Source: Dryas octopetala
Lineage: Eukaryota > Streptophyta > Magnoliopsida > Rosales > Rosaceae
Direction of reading: 5' to 3'
Assembly (NCBI GenBank): GCA_963921425.1
Contig: OY992833.1
Location: 19,323,738-19,387,737, forward strand
Length of the DNA: 64,000 nt
Shown in pieces: positions 10,532-22,440 of this stretch. Position numbers and translations under genes: made by a program. The notes below the pieces were generated by a model. That model ran no database searches, was not told where the DNA came from, and worked only from the letters and a program-made list of their open reading frames with translations. The stretch's first letter is position 1, and each line of letters starts with the position of its first letter.

Positions 10532-12226
10532 TTATCTTTTTTTGCTGCCCGTTTCATGAGTGGGCCTGAAGAAGCAGAAGCAACCCTTGGGCTGGGTATC
10601 AATTTCCTCCAGCATGGAAACAACCTCCCCCATTTCTGGCCTGCTGTTGGGTTCTGCATCCCAGCATCGTTTCATCACTTTGGCCAGAGAGGTTGGGCAA
10701 GATTTGGGTATCGCTGGTCTCAAATCCTGCAGTAACACAAATAAAACAAATACATGTATAAGGTAAGCTTGTTTGGAGTCCATAACAACTAAATAAAAGC
10801 TGCGTTTATAAACAAATATATGTGTGCATGTATGTATACGTATACGACTATACGTACTCGATAAACAACTGCTGAAGTCAATTCAGAGAATCCGAGGTTA
10901 GGGTATGGCATATCGCAGCAATAGATCTCCCACAAGCAAATCCCGAAGCTATAAACGTCGCATTTTCTGTTGTATGGTTTATTTTCCAAGACCTACAATA
11001 TCATTGATGCAAATTAGCATTTGATATTTGACATTTAATCATAAGCTAGTGAGAAATAAAAACTGAATGAATCGAGTTTATTACCTCAGGGGCCATGTAT
11101 CCAAGGGTCCCGGTTTGGCCAGTCATCTCACTGGAATTTGAGGCCTCGAGACGAGCAACTCCGAAGTCTGCTATCTTCAGTGTACCAGTACTCTTGTCGA
11201 GAAGCAGATTTTCCGTTTTCACATCTCTATGAACAATGTTGTTTGAGTGCAAATAACTCAACCTGCAAATATGCACAGATCAATATATATATATATATAT
11301 ATATATATTAGTACATTACAAAAAAAGTAAATAAATTAAATTAACAGAGAGATGTAGATATGTCGGGAAGGAGATGGAGTACCCTCTTGCAAGATCAAGA
11401 GCGAGTTGTAGGACAATGTTGAGAGGCAGAGGCAGCTTCTTATTGTGTTGCTTGATGAGGTAAGATTTTAGAGTACCCCCAGAGAGATACTCAGTAACGA
11501 CACAAGCTGCAGAACCAATTTGCTCTTTCTTACTTGTTTGGAAGATTAGTTCTGATGTATCTGTTGTAGCTCCAAAACACTGCCAAAAGATCAAAAGAAA
11601 CAATTAATACTAATTAATTATTAGCAAGCAATAGAGATATTAGTGCATGCACTCGATGATTTGAGTCAAATTAAATTGATTGATCGATGTTACGTACCTT
11701 AGTAACATTGGGATGATCAAGCTTATGCCAAACAGAAACCTCCCGTCTAAAATCTCTTTGCAAGGAAGCTATTTCTGCTTTTGTTCTTTCTCCCTCTTCT
11801 CCCCACTCCAGCACTTTGACTATATATATATACATAATAATCAAGAATGGAAAAAGAAAAACATTAGTATTATTTATTTTCAGTGACGTTTGAATTTGTG
11901 TAGCTAGATAGGATATATATATATATACCTGCGACTTGTTGACCATCGTAAAGGCCTTTGTGGACAGAAGCAAAGGTGCCACGAGCAAAGACTTCTTTTA
12001 CAACGAGCTTACTGGGAATTATTTGCCAGTCTTGTATGGCCGCCGGAGCCGCCGTGACGACGACACGAATCGTTTTGTTTTGCTGCGGCTCTGATTTCTT
12101 GTGCATGGTGAATAATAGTCGGTCAAGATGCTTCTGCAGCTGCTCGTCCAAACTCGGTATGTCAATCTTCTCGGCCGGCCTCCTCTGAATCCCAAACCCT
12201 TCTGTTTCTCGACGTTCTTCCTGCAT
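10532..12226 (-). CDS. Raf-like MAPKKK (group C, MRK1/STY-like) protein kinase, six exons
   Basis: A cytosolic Ser/Thr (dual-specificity-type) kinase of the plant Raf-like group C. Exons on the minus strand are 12226-11929, 11819-11698, 11579-11383, 11262-11085, 10992-10858 and 10726-10532, all GT-AG and in phase, giving 374 residues, the normal length of this clade. The N-terminus carries the clade mark [16 protein letters not shown]. The kinase domain runs from about residue 75: glycine loop [15 protein letters not shown] lysine K101 (VKVLEW), HRDVKTEN with D219, DFG at 238-240 and APE at 263-265, then [20 protein letters not shown]. The C-terminus has the Cys/Phe-rich GCFCFFRP typical of the clade. 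One oddity: the third loop glycine is Ala (RGTFA). Substrates are unknown. A mutilated copy lies at 18917-20920. Confidence 0.94.
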
Positions 12227-12321
12227 CTTTCTTTCTTCTTTCTTGATAGCTATAGCTAGCTTAGGTTTCTTTCTTTCTTTCTGCGCGCCGCTTACTTGTG
12301 ATTGATTATGAGCAACAAGAT

Positions 12322-12334
12322 TAATATTTATAAG
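12322..12334 (-). promoter_or_regulatory. TATA box of the Raf-like kinase gene
   Basis: On the minus strand CTTATAAATATTAA lies about 100 bp upstream of the kinase ATG. The equivalent region of the pseudogene copy (19129-19142) keeps AATATAAATATTAA, which supports this as a functional core promoter before duplication. The position suggests a leader of about 70 bp. Confidence 0.55.
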
Positions 12335-12559
12335 AGTGAGTGAGTACTTGAAGACGGCTACTCTCCTACTACTTAAAGAAAAGATTTAGGGCTATCTTCC
12401 TTGTACAAGCAATCTTCTACTTCAAGTAACTCAATGCATGCAATCATTTTTGTACCGCCTCTAATCACCCTCTTTCCTTTCTTTCACATTGCTGTAAATT
12501 CTTGGATTTACCATATATGTATTTTTATATTGTTTTTTGGGTCTGAACTCTCAAGCATA

Positions 12560-14280
12560 TATGCATTTTGATGTATTATTATGGAATATATTGGCTCTGT
12601 TTTTAGAATAATTGTTATTGATAATATATTGGGTCTGAACTCTCAAGCATTTTTTATTAATTATTGATAATAATTTTTTTTTTTTTAAGAATATGTTGAC
12701 AATGAAGATGATAAATATTGTACAAATTTGGATAGTGATGTATTCTCGGATTGATCACTTTGAGTTTCCTTCTATTTTACCATTTATAGAAAGAAAAAAA
12801 ATCTCTTTTACCCTATTTTTTTTTTGGCAATGATTGATCTATTTATCCATTAAAAAAATGTATATGTATTTTGTGAACTTGCAATTTTGACATATTTTAT
12901 GCGGTTATTATTTTTTTTTTAACTAAGGGGGAAGAGATGATTGAATTTGGGTGCACAGGAGTAATTCTACGGCCTTTCCAACTAGGCCATAGAGGGGTCA
13001 ATTGGCCGACCAATTGTCACAGTAACCTTTTCTACTTATCTTTAAGCATAAAATAAGTATTAATGTTATATATTGCCTCTTTTTTATAGGTTGCTCTCAC
13101 TAGGTTTGGTGAATTTTTTTGAAACTCTAAAATTATCATTTGTTTAATAAAACTATAAAAAGTGCATTATTTAATAATTAATTAATAAATTAAATTATTT
13201 TATAACAAAACAGCTATAGTTTATCAAGGTGAACAAGTAACTTAGGAGGTGATTGATCAATGATGTCATGTCAATTACATGTGCCAATAAGTCCACTAAA
13301 CTGTGCAACATTTGTTAACATTTTAAATGTGATTTCTTAAAGAAAAAGTTATCGTCAATCACTTTTATATGATATGTTGGTCATAATAAACTTACTTTTC
13401 CAACTTATGATAACCAAATATAAATTTGTTCTCTATGAGCTAGCGTAAAAACTACCAATGTAAATGCTCTCAAAAAACACTATCAATGTAAAAAAAAAAA
13501 AAAAAACTTCAGTTGATATGAAATGATTCATTATTGATATATGTGTATATATATATATATATATATCTATTTAAGATATGGGAAGAAATTAAAAGAAACT
13601 ATAATTAAAACTAAGAGTTAAAATAATTGGGGCGGTGAATCTTCATGGGACATGAATAATTAATTGATAGCCCGATTCGCCTGCAGCTGTAGTTTTGCAC
13701 TATCAGAACCACGCGAGGATTCCATATATTTCGGGCGTAACGATTTCAAACGAATTATGGCGTCGATCTAGTCTCCTCCTCTAACATACACCGCATCCTA
13801 GCTTGTTCGAAAGAGAGTGTGCATGCTCGTTCAATTCATGGAGTTCACCGCAACATCCAACTTGTCTTGAGATGAACCACCAAATTTCTGGCATGAAAGT
13901 AGTCTAAGATGATTGACATCTCTATGGTGGCGAAAACTTCCTATTAGTGAATCGATCAAAATTTTCTTCGCAAGCAAAACAACACGTACTATTTGGCTCT
14001 TATACCATTTTATGTAAATGAAAATGAAATTAGTGGGTGATTTGGCTCTTATATGTTTCTTCACCTCCCCCCCCCCCCCCCCTTTTTCTTTTTTGTTTTG
14101 GCATCAAAACAACTTTTTCTTCTTTTATTTTTAGCGCCAAAAAACCTTTTTTTAATTCCTTAAATAAAAGCCAAATTCAACTGATAACCCAACCCTAGTG
14201 CATCCAAGGCGGGCCCACTTTTTAAAACAAGACCAAAGAGGCGCTAAAAGACGTTAATCAAATTTATTGACCAAAAGAGG
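12560..14280. other. AT-rich intergenic stretch with homopolymer runs
   Basis: No gene is supported. There is an AT microsatellite near 13548-13566, a 16-base poly-C run at 14067-14082, and repeated T or A runs. A minus-strand open frame at 13831-14064 has no recognisable similarity and is not called. Confidence 0.5.
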
Positions 14281-14285
14281 ACTAG

Positions 14286-17228
14286 TGAAACACCCCAAAC
14301 CTCGGGCCCATGAAAAATACTGAACATCAAACTGTTAAATCTGCTTTCTCTTAATTTTTGAGCCATACACAACAACATAAGTAAATATAATTCTGTCAAA
14401 AACATTTTAAACAAACCGCTGAGTAAAAACAATTAAATAAATCTTTCTGGGTCCCACTGCCTCGTCTTCTTCCCCCTGCTTCCTCAGTCTGCTTAACTTG
14501 CAAAACACAAATCCTACACCACATCCATGGTGTACCAGGTTATACGACAAACCCGGTAAGCACACTAGAGCTCGTATGAGTAAAAGGACTTAAACTATAA
14601 TCCTCAAATAATCCTTCACGTTCCATGCTCAACAATAATCCACAACAGTATCCAAAATAAACATAATTCCTCAAGATTCAAGCCTAGACTTACCCAGTCC
14701 TAGTCAAATCAAGTCCTAGCAAACAAAAGCACGCGAGCACACAGCAACAATACAGACTATCTAATTTCACTCACGTCGCTCCTTGAAATCCCCCAGCTTT
14801 AATATCTTTTCACAAACTCGTTTTTGTTTTAAATCATCTCAAACTGTAAATCAAACTCTGAAAAGCAAATAATACTCTGAAGCTGTAAAACTATTAAAAT
14901 ATCTTAAACAGTACGCAATGCCTTTCTGAAACTGTCATTTAAAACATTTACTGATGTGATTTCATTTCGCAAAATGCTCCACAAACTGAAATCTCACACC
15001 ACACTAATACCCGGAGAACTGTCGGTCATAATACTGCGGTAACTAAACTCGCCACATCTCGTGCATAGGCACGAGCAGGCAGATAAGCTCGCCACTTCCC
15101 GTGCAGAGCGAATCGATGCACAGGCAGGCAGGTGTGCTCGCCACTTCTCGTGCAGAGCGTATCGATGCACGAGCAGGCAGGAATGCTCGCCACTTCTCGT
15201 GCAGAGCGGATCAATGCACGAGCAGGCAGGATGCTCGCCACTTCTCGTGCAGAGCGTATCAATGCACGAGCAGGCAGGATGCTCGCCACTTCTCGTGCAG
15301 AGCGTATCAATGCACGAGCAGGCAGGATGCTCGCCACTTCTCGTGCAGAGCGTATCAATGCACGAGCAGGCAGGATTTCCCGCGCAACCTCAATCACAAC
15401 ATTCCCAAACCATCTCATAACTATCCTTGTTTTACAATATAACGCCTCTTGTATTTCTTTTCAGACTCACATCTACATAAGCATCATCATCAACAACCCT
15501 TACTATTTGTCTAAAATACACCGAATCTTTTCCGAAGTTGACTCCTACTCACGACCTATCACTTGTCTGTCACTCAAATCATACTAGCATTTCCTCAATA
15601 ATTAATTTGATCGTTTTGTATAATAACTGCCTAATCATCATTCACTAACCTCGACAATGAACATTCCTTTCTCTAATTCATCGATTATCCTCAAAGCAAT
15701 TCTATAATTCCCAATTAATTCCTTAGCCTCAATTCCTCATCTATTCCTTCTCATAATCTAAATCCTATACTTAGTCTCCTCTATCATAAAGCAGCAAATC
15801 ACACAAAACAGACAATTTAATAACAGTACTCTACTTTAAAAACCGATAAATTTCACTCACAATTTATCTACGTAAAAGACAGAAATATCCTTCACGGTGC
15901 CATTGCTCGGATACCAAATCCGGCAGCATAACGGCAACGTGAATGAGATTTCCCGAGCCCATGTACCTGTTAAGACCAGACAACCAACATTTAAATATTC
16001 AGAGTTCACAACTTCCGTTCAACGACCGAAATGGACTGTAACCACCACGCACGGTGGCTGCCCAGCCCTAACAACACACAAACACTCACCAATATGCAAA
16101 CAAACCCTAGAACTGACCTTTAGATGTCCTGGGGAGGCTGATTGACAAGGAAAATCACCTGGCCCGCCGCCACAAGTGGCGAAGCCGACGGCGGCAGCGG
16201 TGGCACAAACTTAAAAATACCCAAATTGAACTCCAAACAATCCTAATCATATAATTGAACCTTTAATTGCACAAAAACAACACGAATTTGAGTCCAATTT
16301 CAAGATATCCAAAAATAACATAAACCCTAAAATCGAATTTCTAAAATCTCAAAATTTAACATCAACACCTTAGGGGAAAGATTACCCGTACCTAGAGGAT
16401 CGATTTTGTCAACTGGATCGATGGCCAATTATCGCCGGAAATGCCGGAATCGGCGGTGGAAGCCGCCGGCTTTTGCATCGTCGCTTCGCCACCGTGAGCG
16501 ATCACCGGAGCAAGGGGGTGACGCGGCTGGACTCGCCGGAGCCTGGGGAAGAGAACCCAAGTGGTCGTCGGCCTCGAACTCGCCGGAAAAGTTGAGTCGC
16601 CGTCGAGAGCTTCGTTCAGAAACGGCGTCGCTGCGCCGCCGTTGCGGCTTGGTTGGCTGATCGGACCCCACTGGAAGGTCGGCGGCGTGGAGGCGAGTCC
16701 AACGCCGGTCAGATCACTGAAATCCGGCGCCGGACGACCGAGGGTCGAGGAGAGAGGTCACGGGGAAGAGAGAGAGAGCCAGCCGAGAGAGAGAAAACCA
16801 GCGGGGAGAGAGGGATCGGGGAAGGAGAGAGAGAGAAGGGGGAGGCTGAGGTGGTGCCGTCGCCGTCTCCTGGCCGGACGGCGAGGGGAGCAGGCCGGAG
16901 ATGAGAGGGTGCCAGGGGAGGGGCGTCGGGGAGAGAGAGGGAGAAGTGAGTGTGCGGGAGAGAGAGAGAGAGAGAGATATATAAAGGAGAGAGAGAGAGT
17001 GTTCTAGAGAGAGAGAGAAATTTCTAGAAATCTGAATTTTTAAACTCCAAATTTGTCATTTTACGAAATTGCCCCTCGCTTTAAACACCCATAACTTTCA
17101 AACCGTAACTCCGATTGACGCGTGCCGCGTGTCTTCGAACTCGTGGACTCGAGACCTTTTCAACGTGCTCAAAGTCAAAGACGAAAGTCCATTATTTTTA
17201 AAAGTCAACTTTGGGTCGGGTCGTTACA
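14286..17228 (-). mobile_element. Solo-LTR-like element, 2.9 kb
   Basis: The element runs from TGAAACACCCC to GGGTCGTTACA, so has TG...CA ends. It is flanked by a perfect 5-bp target duplication ACTAG (14281-14285 and 17229-17233). Read on the minus strand it begins TGTAACGACCCGACCC, followed by a TATA-like TTTATATATC near 16980 and a long CT-rich leader, which fits an LTR with its promoter. There is no gag or pol frame, primer-binding site or second LTR, so I read it as a solo LTR or a large non-autonomous element. The GC-rich part (16400-16970) has long, repetitive Arg-rich frames that are not genes. It contains the minisatellite at 15047-15374. Confidence 0.75.
15047..15374. repeat. 48-49-bp minisatellite with an internal hairpin, about seven units
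   Basis: GCTCGCCAC-starting units begin at 15087, 15136, 15185, 15233, 15281 and 15329, with a divergent unit before them from about 15047. The three units after 15233 are virtually identical, so the array has grown recently. Each unit contains CTCGTGC and, about 13 bases later, GCACGAG, an inverted pair that can form a hairpin. Because 48 is a multiple of three, all phases stay open and produce long spurious frames on both strands. Confidence 0.93.
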
Positions 17229-17233
17229 ACTAG

Positions 17234-18916
17234 TGTAATCTAACTCCTTTTTGACATATATAATTACTTTGGGGAAGGAAGGGCTTCACCCTTCCAAGTG
17301 TTTATGGCCATAGGAAATGGCTCCTCTTACAAGGATGATGGATACTATGAATAGTTCATGATCAATGTTAGCTTTGTCATTTTGTATTGTTGATCAAGTA
17401 AATTTTTGTGTGCATAAGGTTAGATCGACAATGTAACAACCTATATCTAATTAGGGATGTAAAAATGTAATTGGGTTGGGCCTATTCTCTTGGTGACCCT
17501 AATTAACTAGGGGTGTAGAAATTGCTCAAAAGTCCAAAAAATCAATTTACTAGTCCAAAAAATATCCAATTTAAATCCAATATGAACCTGATAAAATCCA
17601 AGCCCATTCCAATCCGAACTTTTTGAGTGGGTATTGGGCTCGTTAGTTTCTACATAAAATTCAGCCTTATTTTCGAAACCCAATGCCCGCCCAAAAAAAC
17701 TCATTGAAGGTCATGTATGATGATGGTAGGAGAAGATAATGTGTTAATTAATTTTTAATCAAGACAAATGCTACATTGAACCTTGAACTTTAGGCTTTGT
17801 TTGATATTGTTGTGAGACAAAACTGCTGTGAAATAAAATCAGCTGTAGAGCAATTAAGTGTTTGATAAATTATGTTTTCAAAAGTGATGTGAGTGCAAAA
17901 AACAATATCAAGGTATTTGGTATATTTTAATGTAAAACTATTGTGGCTATTTATAATTATTAACATAGACATGATGCTGAAAGTTCTTACGATTTATTTG
18001 TTTGGTAAAAAATAGGCAATTTACTTGTTTATAATTTTTGGTCTACAAATTTATATTAACATTAAAATTGCTAAAGCCAAAATAATTAAATAAGTATGCA
18101 TATTATTTTTGTGGGTATATTATAATTTTAAAGATACAAATAAAATACCATAATTAATATTCAATATAAAATTAAAGATATATTGGGTAACTAAAATTTT
18201 TAATTAATGGGCCCAACAACTTTCATTTACTGTAGTTTTGAAAAGTTAATGAATAGCTACTTTTTAAAATGAAAAAAATTAGAGTTTAATCCTTTCAACA
18301 TTTCTTATTTAGAAAAAAAATCTTGCGACTTTTTTGACATGATTGAGAATAAATTCAGAAAGAAGGGAGTTGAAATTTCAGAAGAGGAGTCAGAATTTAG
18401 AATAGAAGGAAGATTTAAAGAAGAGGATTGAGAATTTGAGAAGATACTTTAGATCAACACCTATTTCCATGTTTGGCCAAAAAAAAAAACCACCTATTTC
18501 CATGAATTTTTCATTAGAACCTCCCAAGTTATAATTAGTGGACAACTCTTTTTCTCTGTTCTTGTGCAATTTCATTTTCAACCACAACAACAAACAACAA
18601 AAAATAAAAATACCATTTCAACCATTTGTCATTAGAACCTCCCAAGTTACTCAAAATACCATATCAACCACACATCACAATGTAGAATGAGATGAGTACC
18701 TCACATATGGTCCTCAGGGTTTCAAAATTCAACTCAACTCGAACCTGCAAAAGGGGAAGCCAATCAAGTTTAGCACATTGACGAACTTAAGCCTAGAAGA
18801 AAGGTGTTTGATTTGATATTGGATATAAAAAAGAGCCAAGCTGATCCCCCCTACACCCATAGCCACCTCCGCCGCCGGAAAGACCCAGTCCCCAAAATCC
18901 GGGCAAGCTAAAAACA
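17234..18916. other. AT-rich intergenic stretch
   Basis: No gene is visible. The start at 17400-17700 contains short repeated-style sequence with AAAAAATC and TCCAA runs, and about 17790-17900 looks like a decayed MITE end (GGCTTTGTTTGATATTG). No boundary or target duplication can be shown. Confidence 0.4.
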
Positions 18917-19248
18917 GAGTATATTCCATAATAATACATCGAAGTGCATATATGCTTCAGAGTTCAGACCCAAAAAAAAATGCATATATGGTAAATCCAA
19001 GAATTTACAGCAATGTGAAATCCTTGTTGCCACAGGAAAGGAAGGAAAGAGGGAGATTAGAGGCTGTACAAAAATGAAGTAGTAGGAGAGTAGCCGCCTT
19101 CAAGTACTCACTCACTCACTCACTCACTCAATATAAATATTAATCTTGTTGCTCATAATCAATCACAAGTAAGCGGCAGAAAGAAAGAAACCTACCTAGC
19201 TAGCTATCAAACCTGATCACTGACCAGTACAACCTATAAACTCAAGAT

Positions 19249-20625
19249 CAAGGAGTGAAATTTCAAAAATTTCGACGAAATTTCGCTGAAATTTTCGTTT
19301 TTTTTTTTGTCCCGAAATTTTATACTATATTCATTAATTTTCGTTAACTTTTCGGCGAAATTTCGGTAAAATTTTGGCCGAAATTTCGAAGCAGTTTCAC
19401 GTGCAATTTTGTAAACTGTCGACGAAATTTCACCCAAATTTCGCGACTATGTCTTTGCCCTTCGGTCGTCCACATCACCTTGGTGCCGAGAAAGTCGTCT
19501 TCGATGGTCTGGCTGTTGGGGTCGAGCTTGAGGACGATTTCGTTGTGCTTTTTGCCGGTGACGAAATGGGGGAGGAGGCGAGCGACGGCGCGAGGTTGGC
19601 TGAGGAAGGAGGGATGAGGCGAGCAGGCTGGCTGGGGAAGGAGGGAGGAGGCAAGCCGCAGGCGCGGGCGGCGCAAGTAGTAGGTTTTGGTCGCGGGAGG
19701 TGGGCGCAGATCACTGGGCGTCTGGGCAAGGAGGGAGAATGAAGGGAATGGTGGAAGACCATTGGGCGTCTGGGCACTGGGGGAAGAAGAGGAAAAAGAA
19801 AAAAAAAAAAAAAAAAAAAGAGAAAAGAAAGGAAAAGGAAAAAAAAAAAAAAAAAAGGAAAGACAAAAAGAAGAGAAAAGAAAAAAAAAGAAAAAAAAAA
19901 GGAAAAAAAAAAAAAGAAGAGAAAAAAGGAAAGAATTTTTTTTTTTTTTTTTTTTTTAAGGTAGATTGAGATTTAGAGTCTTTAGGCAATTGGAAAGAAA
20001 AAAAAAGGTTTGAGATTTTATTTGGGGTTTGCTCTGGTCATTTTGGTGTTTCGTTTAGTTGTAACTTGTAAACATAAATTATGAAAAAAAAATTTATCCC
20101 CTTATCATGAAGTTTCATTTTCTTAATGTTTTGGTTTTCCAATTTTGATAATTTGTAAAATTGAAATTTTAGGTAAACAGTTGTCACCGCTGCTGCCATC
20201 GGATTGGTTCTATTTTAACTCAATTCGGCTTAATTTAACTATTGAAGACCATTTCCAAGTCACTTTGAGTAAACTTGCTACTTTCCGTTGCCACATTGGT
20301 GATTTATTCGTGTAATTTTATTATGTAATTATTAATTAGTGAAGTATTTTTTTAACAGTATTGTCTCCGGCGCACATTATATTCATTACATATCACATAA
20401 AATCTACTATATTATTTGATTTATTCAATGTTTTTTAACAATATAGTAGATAATATGTTAAATAAACATATGGTCAAATTTCATTCAAAATTTTCATATT
20501 TTGATAACAATTTTCGTCGTTTTTGTCTAATTTTATCGAAATCGAAATTTTAATTGAAATTTCCGTGAAAATTTCCGTCGAAATTTCCATCGAAAATTTC
20601 CTCGAAACCGAAATTTTACTCCTTG
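19249..20625. mobile_element. TIR transposon with AAATTTCG subterminal repeats, 1.4 kb
   Basis: The left end CAAGGAGTGAAATTTC and the reverse complement of the right end CAAGGAGTAAAATTTC are inverted repeats. Both ends carry dense subterminal repeats of the GAAATTTCG type. The middle holds a GC-rich gene-like patch (19440-19680), then a 170-bp purine-rich A/G stretch. A related but truncated copy lies at 47743-48378. I find no clear target duplication. No transposase is encoded. The hAT or MULE class cannot be decided. Confidence 0.65.
19440..19680 (-). pseudogene. Gene-like GC-rich patch inside the transposon
   Basis: On the minus strand one frame reads HFVTGKKHNEIVLKLDPNSQ, then TIEDDFLGTK. 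This is better-composed than random AT-rich sequence and may be a piece of a host gene picked up by the element. I do not recognise the protein. It is short and has no start or splice context. Confidence 0.25.
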
Positions 20626-20925
20626 CCTATATATATATATATATATATATATCCTATCTAGCTACATAGATATATATGTTAACACACACAAGTCGCAGGT
20701 GTCACTAAAAATACTAATGTTTTTCTTTTTCCATTCTTGATTATTATGTATATATGTAGTCAAAGTGTTGGAGTGGGGAGAAGAGGGAGAAAGAACAAAA
20801 GCAGAAATAACATTACTAAGGTACATAACATCAATCAATTTAATTTGACTCAAATCATCGAGTGCATGCACTAATATCTCTATTAATTGCTCGCTAATTA
20901 ACTAGTACATTGTTTCCTTGAGCAA

Positions 20926-22440
20926 ATTATAGATTTGCTCCATTTACTTTATAGCTAGTTCAGTTTTAGTATATGATCTTTTTTAAGTTCGGTTTTAGTT
21001 CATTTATTATCTAACTTGTTCGGTTTTTGTCCATTCCGTCTATTTTAGATGGATGCCGTTAATTTGAGGGGTAAATATATAATTTTTCTCATAAAAATTT
21101 ATAAAATAAAAAAAAAACAAACAAAAATAAATAAATAAAAAAACTTAAACCAAACTAGCCACCACCATCTTCCCCAGCCCTTCCCGACCACCTGCACCCC
21201 CACCCAACCCAGCCCCGGCCCTCGCCCAACAGCACCCAACCAGGCCAACAACCGCCGCCACCACTCCCCCACCCAACCCAAATCCGAGAGAGGTGGCCAG
21301 ATCGAGAGAGGAGGTCAGGGAAGGGGAAGAAAGAGAAAAGGAATAGAGAGAGAGGGAAAAGCTCGGGGAAGGGGAAGAGATAGAGAGAAGCTTAGGGAGG
21401 GTAATTTATCCATGCGCGCTGCTACCTTTCTGCTAGTTCACCTCCGTGCGCAACAACTCCACCGCCATTTCTCTTCTCTCTGCATGGCGCCACTGCCGAG
21501 CTCACCATCATTGAAGCCCCGCCATCTTCACGCAGTACCCAAGCCTCCTCGAGCACACTAGTCCGGCTCGAACTAGCTCGCCGCGCCTCTGCTCGCTTCC
21601 AAACCAGCAACCACGCAGGCCTCCGTCGACAACATCCAGCCTGCGTCGTCGGCGCGTTGCACCATCGTCGAGCTTCCTCTTTCTGCATGAGGCCACCATT
21701 TTCTCACGCCGAGCATCTTCTAGCTCGCACCACCTCCAGCAAATAAAAAAATGCCGCTGTCGTGCCACGCCGAATTCATTTTCCTCTAGCTAGTTCGCAG
21801 CCCAGCGCTGCTGGGATCATCATCCCCGGCTTGGCCCACAACTCTGCCGAGTCTTCCTGCTCGAATTGCCACCGTCGCTGCCAAAAATAGCTCGCAAAAC
21901 CCAAAAGATCACCAACCCGATTATACCCGACCTGACTCGACTCGCGTAGCTCAGTTGCGCTACCCCGGAGTTTCTCTGCCACCCGCCAATCTCACCGCGG
22001 CACGCCACCTTAGAGAAGTCACTTGCATAATTGCATATTTGTTCGGGTGTTTGTCTAGAGATCCAAAAATCTCCTTTTAGCATTGTATTTATAGGATCAA
22101 AACCCTAGTCCCTCTTTCTTGGATGACCGACAAGTGTAAGCTTGTGAATGACCTTTGCCAAAAGCCTGGTACAATCTTGACAGTTGGGGTCAGTTTTTTT
22201 GACAGTCTTTTGGGACATGTGTCAACATAGGACTGACTTTACTCCTATTGTCCCAATGATTCTCTCGGCAAGGTCTCTTCGAAAGCTCTTCTTTTGCTCG
22301 CCTGAACATCATGGCATTGAAATCAAGTGGGGCTATATTTTGGGCTTCTGATATGGGCTTGGGCTAGGCTCAATATTATTGGCACGTGGCATATGTGAAA
22401 ATTGGGTTTAAACAATATGTTATGTATTTCTTTAATCTTA
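20926..22440 (-). other. GC-rich LTR-like region, no gene
   Basis: 21150-22080 is unusually GC-rich. On the minus strand CCTATAAATACAATG (TATA-like, around 22080-22095) precedes it, and the sequence upstream begins TGTTTAAACCC at 22414. This looks like the promoter and leader of a long terminal repeat. Open frames here (21422-22083) are low in typical protein composition. No matching LTR, target duplication or gag-pol is seen, so the LTR reading is tentative. Confidence 0.35.

Larger units (their letters stand above)
18917..20920 (+). pseudogene. Inverted, gutted copy of the Raf-like kinase gene
   Basis: 18917-19210 matches, in opposite orientation, the promoter and 5' leader of the kinase gene at 10532-12226. 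Shared landmarks include GGTAAATCCAAGAATTTACA, GTAGTAGGAGAGTAGCCG and TTGTTGCTCATAATCAATCA. After an unrelated transposon, 20633-20920 matches kinase intron 1, exon 2 (from TCAAAGTG at 20759) and intron 2. Kinase exon 1 is missing. Exon 2 has lost roughly 70 bases between GCAGAAATA and ACATTACTAAG. Exons 3-6 are absent. The copy cannot encode a kinase. It shows that a local inverted duplication took at least the promoter and the first two exons. Confidence 0.85.

Noticed and set aside
13831..14064. 77-residue minus-strand frame
   Set aside because: No motif, no homology recognised and AT-rich. Probably chance.
15047..15374. CRISPR-like array
   Set aside because: Units are nearly identical throughout, with no unique spacers, and the genome is a plant's.
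15026..15587. Long open frames on both strands (about 110-150 residues)
   Set aside because: They arise from the 48-bp minisatellite, whose length is a multiple of three, and repeat the same short peptide. No coding composition outside the array.
16406..17007. Arg/Gly/Glu-rich frames in the solo LTR
   Set aside because: GC-rich leader with GAGAGA repeats. Frames on both strands have no domain or splice context.
19687..19989. Lys/Glu-rich and Phe-rich frames
   Set aside because: They come from a long A/G homopolymer-type tract inside a transposon.
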